Made by a program: the position numbers and the translations under genes. The notes under the pieces were generated by a model, which was not told the DNA's origin, searched no databases, and was given only the letters and a program-made list of their open reading frames with translations. Positions 59,830 to 64,000 of a stretch of DNA of 64,000 nt are shown here, piece by piece; the stretch's first letter is position 1; each line of letters starts with the position of its first letter. The stretch covers positions 4,774,001-4,838,000 of the forward strand of contig NZ_CP009281.1 of the NCBI RefSeq assembly GCF_000758585.1. The letters are read 5' to 3'. The DNA comes from Paenibacillus sp. FSL R5-0345. Lineage in GTDB: Bacteria; Bacillota; Bacilli; Paenibacillales; Paenibacillaceae.

Positions 59830-60023
59830 TGCTGAGGATGGCACAAAAACAACCCGTTTTACAAGGTCAGAAGGAGCATTCCAAGCTTTCTCTACTTACT
59901 GAACACTCACAATTCTCTGCCATTGCAACCACAATCGTGGGTAACTCAGCAAGTGCCGCTATTTCCAAATTAATTCTCTGTCTCTCTGCTCCGTAAAGCT
60001 CAATCATATGCTCGTCCTGGAGA

Positions 60024-60213
60024 TAATTAGGGAATTCCTCCCTTATTATCAGAGGATTCTGGTCATCAGACTAATAATTAGGGAATTCCTCCCTGAAATT
60101 CGACTGATTTGACGGTAAATCTTGATTCCACTCTGTTTTTTAGGGAGAAATTCCCTAATTTCATTCATTTAGAGTAATTATCGGCTTTTATTAGGGAGGT
60201 TTTCCCTAATTAC
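60024..60213. repeat. Cluster of four palindromic TTAGGGAA...TCCCTAA repeats
   Basis: Four copies of the unit TTAGGGAATTCCTCCCT. Two are in direct orientation (60026 and 60078) and two in reverse (about 60140 and 60190). Each unit is itself near-palindromic. Spacing is about 50-62 bp. They lie between two convergent genes. Confidence 0.75.
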
Positions 60214-60272
60214 TCTCAATTCACTGGTATAGTGTAAACTAGCCAAGAAAATTCACGTACTCACTCTATATC

Positions 60273-60326
60273 AAAAAACACCTTAAACCGAGCGGATGAA
60301 CATCCGTACGGCTTAAGGTGTTTTTT
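60273..60326. terminator. Bidirectional terminator
   Basis: AACACCTTAAACCG...CGGCTTAAGGTGTT with inner GGATG/CATCC, a long stem with A/T runs on both sides, after the MetE-like gene. Confidence 0.85.
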
Positions 60327-60342
60327 CAACTGTTAACTTATA

Positions 60343-61482
60343 TTAATTCCAGATCTCTTCAGCAATCTCTTTGATATAAGCAAGCTTGCGCCATTGCTGC
60401 TCTTCTGTCAGGTGGTTGCCTTCTTCCGTGGATGCGAAGCCGCATTGTGGGCTCAGGCAAATCCGGTTTAGATCGACATATTGCTTCGCTTCCTCAATAC
60501 GCTTCAAAATATCTTCTTTGCTCTCCAGCTCACCAAATTTGGAAGAGAACAAACCAAGCACGACTTGCTGATTCTCTTTTAGGAAGCGTAATGGTTTGAA
60601 ATCGCCTGCCCGTTCTGTATCAAACTCCAGATAGTAACCTGAATAGTTATTGATGTTCAGAAACGTTTGTGCGATAGGTTCATAACCTCCACCAACTCCA
60701 GCATAAGTTGAAACATAATTTCCTCGGCAAACATGTGTTGTTACAACGAGATCTTCCGGCAGACCAGATACAACTTCCTCGTTCAATTGCGCAAGCTCGT
60801 TCGCATATTCAGCTACATTCACACCAATCTGATTCATAAAAGCTATAAACTGTTCGTCGCATAGCGCTCCCCATGTGCAATCGTCGATTTGAATGCTGCG
60901 GCAGCCCGCTGCATAAAAGGCAAGAATCGACGCTTTATATGCTTTAGCAATATCTGAAATTAGCTCTTCACGATTTGGGTATATTTCATTTGTGCTTTCC
61001 TTATTTTCTGCCCGGTCTAGCTCGAACAGGAATTGCGCAGCTGCAGGAATCGATTGACGAGCTACAACGTCCTCACCAGCAGCGCTTTTTAAAAATTCAT
61101 AATGCGATACAAAAGGATGGCTGCTATAGCTTATTTTTCCGGTCAATCGGGCTGTTTCTGGTCTCGACTTCGCACCGTTAAATTGGTAGCCTTGATCAAT
61201 AATCGTCCGCTCTACACCGTCAAAGCCCCAAAAGAAGTCAAGATGCCACCAAGAGCGGCGGAATTCTCCGTCGGTTACAGCTTGAAGACCTACTTCTTTT
61301 TGTTTCTGAACCAGCTTAACAATTTCGTTGTTTTCCACTTCCTTAAGCTGCTCAGCGGTAATTTCGCCGTTCTTGTATTTTAATCTAGCTTCTTTCAATG
61401 CCTGAGGGCGCAGGAAGCTTCCTACAATATCATATCGAAATGGGGTAACGGTTCGCTTTTTAGGTTCGGTTTGAATGCTCAT
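60343..61482 (-). CDS. MetE-like methyltransferase (YxjG/YxjH type)
   Basis: A 379-residue protein of the vitamin B12-independent methionine synthase C-terminal family. It opens RYDIVGSFLRPQALKEARLK, has AVTDGEFRRSWWHLDFFWG, SIQIDDCTWGALCDEQF, HVCRGNY and ICLSPQCGFAST; His and Cys of the last two are the probable zinc ligands. Bacillus YxjG and YxjH are related. It has no long N-terminal half and is therefore a stand-alone methyltransferase using an unknown methyl donor. No SAM or cobalamin riboswitch is seen upstream. A GAGGAGATTAAT sequence precedes the ATG. Confidence 0.86.
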   Translation of the reverse strand: MSIQTEPKKRTVTPFRYDIVGSFLRPQALKEARLKYKNGEITAEQLKEVENNEIVKLVQKQKEVGLQAVTDGEFRRSWWHLDFFWGFDGVERTIIDQGYQFNGAKSRPETARLTGKISYSSHPFVSHYEFLKSAAGEDVVARQSIPAAAQFLFELDRAENKESTNEIYPNREELISDIAKAYKASILAFYAAGCRSIQIDDCTWGALCDEQFIAFMNQIGVNVAEYANELAQLNEEVVSGLPEDLVVTTHVCRGNYVSTYAGVGGGYEPIAQTFLNINNYSGYYLEFDTERAGDFKPLRFLKENQQVVLGLFSSKFGELESKEDILKRIEEAKQYVDLNRICLSPQCGFASTEEGNHLTEEQQWRKLAYIKEIAEEIWN

Positions 61483-61609
61483 ATATTAATCTCCTCGTAA
61501 AAAATTATTAGAATTAATATAGCATATCCGATGGCTTATACCGTTACACCAATGAGCTATGGCAGGCTATAAGTATTAGCTATACCTAAAGAATAAACGA
61601 TTGCGTGTG

Positions 61610-62383
61610 CTAATATTGTCCCAGAAGACCTTTCTTCATGGCTATTTTCTCACAGCGATCAAACACAACGAGTCCTAGAATCAAATAAACCAGCGAATTT
61701 AATATTAATACGCCATAATCTGATAAAGGTATATCCGTTAACGTTAGATTCTCCAGCATCACCGTTCTGACCATATTCACTCCTTTAACGAACGGGGCAA
61801 AGGCTAAAAACGGAGCAACAGTTATCGGAACAAACACAAGTCCCATCAAAACGAATTGAAAAATCTGTAGAAATGCTTGAATTTGTTTCACAATAATAGC
61901 TAATCCAGCGATCATAAAGCTAACGCCTACCATACTTATCATAGTAACAATAATGATTGGGATCGTTGTCATGGGGTTAAGACTCAACCACTGTCCGGAG
62001 GTTAGCATCGCACCAAACAGCAACAGGATCATAATAACAGACTGTAAGCCTAACTGACTGACGATCCGCGTGAGCATGATTTTCCATACCCCCATGGGAG
62101 ACATATATAACTGCTCTAACGTTCCACGCGTCGCTTCCGTGATTACCGAATAACCAATAAAGTTCATCGTCATCATCGTTAAGCTCCAAAAGACTACACT
62201 TACAATGGAGTATTGAACATTCATATCAAAGCTGGCTGGATCCCCGATGAACATAATGCCAAAAAATGCACCTAGAAATATAATATAAAACGTGGCTACT
62301 AAGGCAATCGTGTTCGGCAGATAACGTTTCATCTCAATATATTCCTTACGAAAATTCGCATTAAATAAATGGAGCCATTTCAT
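61610..62383 (-). CDS. ABC-2 type transporter permease
   Basis: A 257-residue membrane protein with six segments and the ABC-2 motif ITEATRGTLEQLYMSPMGVWKIML. Partner of the ATPase encoded upstream, with which it overlaps by 23 bp. Together they form an exporter of a lipid, polysaccharide, drug or peptide; substrate unknown. Confidence 0.85.
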   Translation of the reverse strand: MKWLHLFNANFRKEYIEMKRYLPNTIALVATFYIIFLGAFFGIMFIGDPASFDMNVQYSIVSVVFWSLTMMTMNFIGYSVITEATRGTLEQLYMSPMGVWKIMLTRIVSQLGLQSVIMILLLFGAMLTSGQWLSLNPMTTIPIIIVTMISMVGVSFMIAGLAIIVKQIQAFLQIFQFVLMGLVFVPITVAPFLAFAPFVKGVNMVRTVMLENLTLTDIPLSDYGVLILNSLVYLILGLVVFDRCEKIAMKKGLLGQY

Positions 62384-63344
62384 GCGTTTTACCTCCCTTC
62401 ACAATCTGAATAAATACTTGTTCAAAATCAATGGTTATACGATCAATGCTTTCCACCATCGTTCCTTCCTCTTTCAGAAGATCGAACAACTCGTAGATAT
62501 CCTGACCGTGCTCTAAATTCACTTCCACGATCGTTTCATGAGAGCTTGCTTTATAAGTACTTAAAGGGAATATACTCAACAGTTTTTGCTCCTGTTTTAG
62601 GCTTAATTGCTCACCTAATTTAATGGAATATGCCCTTGTTTCAAATAACTTAAGTAGTTTCTCCACCTTGTCGTCAATCACGACTTCACCCTTGTTAATG
62701 ATAATGGCACGGTCACACAGCTCCTGAACGACGGGCATATCATGTGAGCTGATAATGATCGTACGTTTTTCTTCCCTTACTATTGTTTTTAGAATATTTC
62801 GTAATTCATAACTAACCTCAACATCCAAACCGAGCGTTGGCTCATCCAGTAAGATGACATCCGTATTAGCTAATAACGCAACAGCGATTGCCAGCTTTTG
62901 TTGCATCCCCCGAGATAATCCATTGACCAGCTCATTCTCCTTTTCTTTAAGGTTGAATTGCTCTAATAATTTATCTGCTTGACCGGCAATTTGCTTCCGA
63001 GAGTACCCCCGGTTACCTGCAAAATATTCTAAATTTTCCCGTACCGTAAGACGCCAATATAAATTCCGGTTTCCCTCTAATACAGCACTAATATGCTCTA
63101 GCGCTTTGAGTCTCTTCTTGCAAATATCTAAGCCATTAATGGATATAGAACCCCCATCCGATTCTAACAACCCACAGAGCATCTTTATCGTTGATGTTTT
63201 CCCAGCACCATTTGGTCCTAGTAAACCTAGAACCTCTCCACGATTCACATGAAAAGAAACATCACGAACGGCATGGATCTTCTCTTTCGTCTTTCTTTTC
63301 TCGTACACCTTGCTAATCCCGCGTACCTCTATAATTTTCTCCAC
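62361..63344 (-). CDS. ABC transporter ATPase (DrrA/CcmA-like)
   Basis: A 327-residue ATPase with Walker A GPNGAGKTSTIKML, signature LSRGMQQKLAIAVAL, Walker B VILLDEPTLGLD and His switch in ISSHD. The C-terminal extension (about 230-327) with ETIVEVNLEHGQDIYELFDLL is typical of DrrA-like drug exporters. Overlaps the permease start. ATG follows AGGATGGTT-type sequence upstream; the ribosome site is weak. Confidence 0.88.
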   Translation of the reverse strand: MEKIIEVRGISKVYEKRKTKEKIHAVRDVSFHVNRGEVLGLLGPNGAGKTSTIKMLCGLLESDGGSISINGLDICKKRLKALEHISAVLEGNRNLYWRLTVRENLEYFAGNRGYSRKQIAGQADKLLEQFNLKEKENELVNGLSRGMQQKLAIAVALLANTDVILLDEPTLGLDVEVSYELRNILKTIVREEKRTIIISSHDMPVVQELCDRAIIINKGEVVIDDKVEKLLKLFETRAYSIKLGEQLSLKQEQKLLSIFPLSTYKASSHETIVEVNLEHGQDIYELFDLLKEEGTMVESIDRITIDFEQVFIQIVKGGKTHEMAPFI

Positions 63345-63504
63345 CTAATAACCATCCTCTCCCGTACGATTTATATAAGTAATTCCATTGATAAATTTAA
63401 TTTTATTTTAGTATCTAGATTTAAATAACTGGCTTCAGATGGAAACTTCCTCCGTCTGAGGGATGAGATTTGGGTATGGGATGTGTTTTTTTACAAATAC
63501 GACG

Positions 63505-63531
63505 AAAAGACACATCTCTTGAGATGTGTCT
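63505..63531 (-). terminator. Intrinsic terminator after the esterase gene
   Basis: Minus strand AGACACATCTC-aa-GAGATGTGTCT followed by TTTTC; about 50 bp after the stop codon. Confidence 0.8.
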
Positions 63532-63579
63532 GGAATTTTATTTTCTTCACGAAAAAGAACTTCTACTGTCATGCAGTTA

Positions 63580-64000
63580 TTATCCAAAAACGCGCTTAAT
63601 TCCTTTAGCTATTTCGTTCATACAATCCTCCGCTTGTGGGTAAATGCCGATTTTATCCATGAACGCGTGGTCCACTCCATTATAACGGATATATTGTGTA
63701 TTAACGCCTGCACGTTGCAGTTTTCTAGCGTAGGCTTCGCACTCAAGTGTCAAATAATCATACTGTGCAGTAATAATTAACGTGTCAGGCATACCACTTA
63801 AATCTTCTACTAATAAGGGAGAAGTATAAGCGCTTGTTGCAGGAACCTTACCTTGTAAATAAATATTGTCCAGCATAGCCGTCATATCACCCATACCCAT
63901 CAATAACCCCTTGATCAGCTCATGGTGATTGTTAATCGTGTACTCTTCGATATTCCATTCGAAATCATCTGTCGCTGCCCCAGCCATGTTCACCGTCGGA
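63580..64000 (-). CDS. Alpha/beta-hydrolase (esterase/lipase), C-terminal part, cut by window edge
   Basis: The frame is open to the right edge, so the N-terminus lies outside. The visible part has the family layout: DDFEWNIEEYTINNH, SAYTSPLLVEDLSGMPDTLI with the catalytic Asp region (TAQYDYLTLECEAYARKLQ) and the catalytic His in YNGVDHAFMDK. It resembles the alpha/beta-hydrolase-3 group (acetyl esterases). The nucleophile Ser is not in view. An in-frame GTG at 63993 is an unlikely start. Confidence 0.8.
   Translation of the reverse strand, partial: PTVNMAGAATDDFEWNIEEYTINNHHELIKGLLMGMGDMTAMLDNIYLQGKVPATSAYTSPLLVEDLSGMPDTLIITAQYDYLTLECEAYARKLQRAGVNTQYIRYNGVDHAFMDKIGIYPQAEDCMNEIAKGIKRVFG

Noticed and set aside
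59867..60007. 46-codon minus-strand frame with several Cys next to the palindromic repeats
   Set aside because: No ribosome binding site and no domain; it could also be a relic.
61483..61600. Looked for a SAM riboswitch ahead of the MetE-like gene at 60343-61482
   Set aside because: Bacillus yxjG/yxjH have one, but no S-box core or kink-turn pattern is present in this short leader.

Overview
The window looks like chromosomal DNA of a Paenibacillus-type, low-to-mid GC, endospore-forming Firmicute. The pointers are a Bacillus-type Fnr with C-terminal cluster cysteines, a YesM/YesN-type two-component pair, a Bce-type resistance module, strong GGAGG ribosome binding sites, U-rich intrinsic terminators after most genes, and several small intergenic repeat families. 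No rRNA, tRNA, CRISPR array or prophage was seen. The identification is inference from gene content; no database was searched.

Layout. 1-8.1 kb: a two-component system (response regulator cut by the window edge) next to a disaccharide-phosphorolysis operon of two GH65 phosphorylases and beta-phosphoglucomutase. 8.3-13.3 kb: an anaerobic nitrogen block with fnr facing the nirB-nirD-nirC operon. The nir promoter carries two Fnr-type palindromes. A third lies between fnr and the GH65 operon and fits the promoter of a tiny unannotated gene: strong ribosome binding site, 14 codons, then an intrinsic terminator. 13.4-20.1 kb: lipoprotein, RIC iron-cluster repair protein, HxlR regulator with its own operator, Gfo/Idh oxidoreductase, TVP38 membrane protein and an MsrA-MsrB fusion. 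20.2-21.4 kb: an IS3-family element sitting inside the loop of a bidirectional terminator. 21.5-27 kb: DUF4349 lipoprotein, a secreted protein, a short DUF1540 gene, and metE under a cobalamin riboswitch.

27-33.2 kb: a same-strand series of BceR-BceS-BceA-BceB-like genes followed closely by a DedA-family protein and UppP. All are linked to the undecaprenyl-phosphate (lipid II) cycle, so this reads as one cell-envelope antibiotic-resistance and carrier-recycling unit. 33.7-37.7 kb: AIM24, TrhO, YitT with a truncated duplicate of its 3' part, and a Crp-like regulator. 38-41.9 kb: the fructose operon fruR-fruK-fruA, with 10-bp phased repeats and a cre-like site upstream. 42-49.5 kb: AI-2E exporter family, Ung, RNase H, AlkC-like glycosylase, nitrilase-like protein, small proteins and a second candidate mini-gene ending in a terminator. 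49.5-52.7 kb: a sugar (inositol-like) catabolic pair with a divergent AraC regulator and a decayed paralogue. 52.8-56.2 kb: a degraded region with a YyaL fragment, a CPBP protease, a DinB protein and a WYL regulator broken by one stop codon. 56.5-64 kb: a CofE-like ligase, LysR plus NmrA-like protein, a palindromic repeat cluster, a MetE-like methyltransferase, an ABC exporter and a truncated esterase.

The strongest leads for new biology are the Fnr-box mini-gene at 8.32-8.46 kb, the envelope operon at 27-33 kb, and the phased-repeat operator upstream of fruR. Gene calls rest on recognised motifs and family resemblance read by eye.
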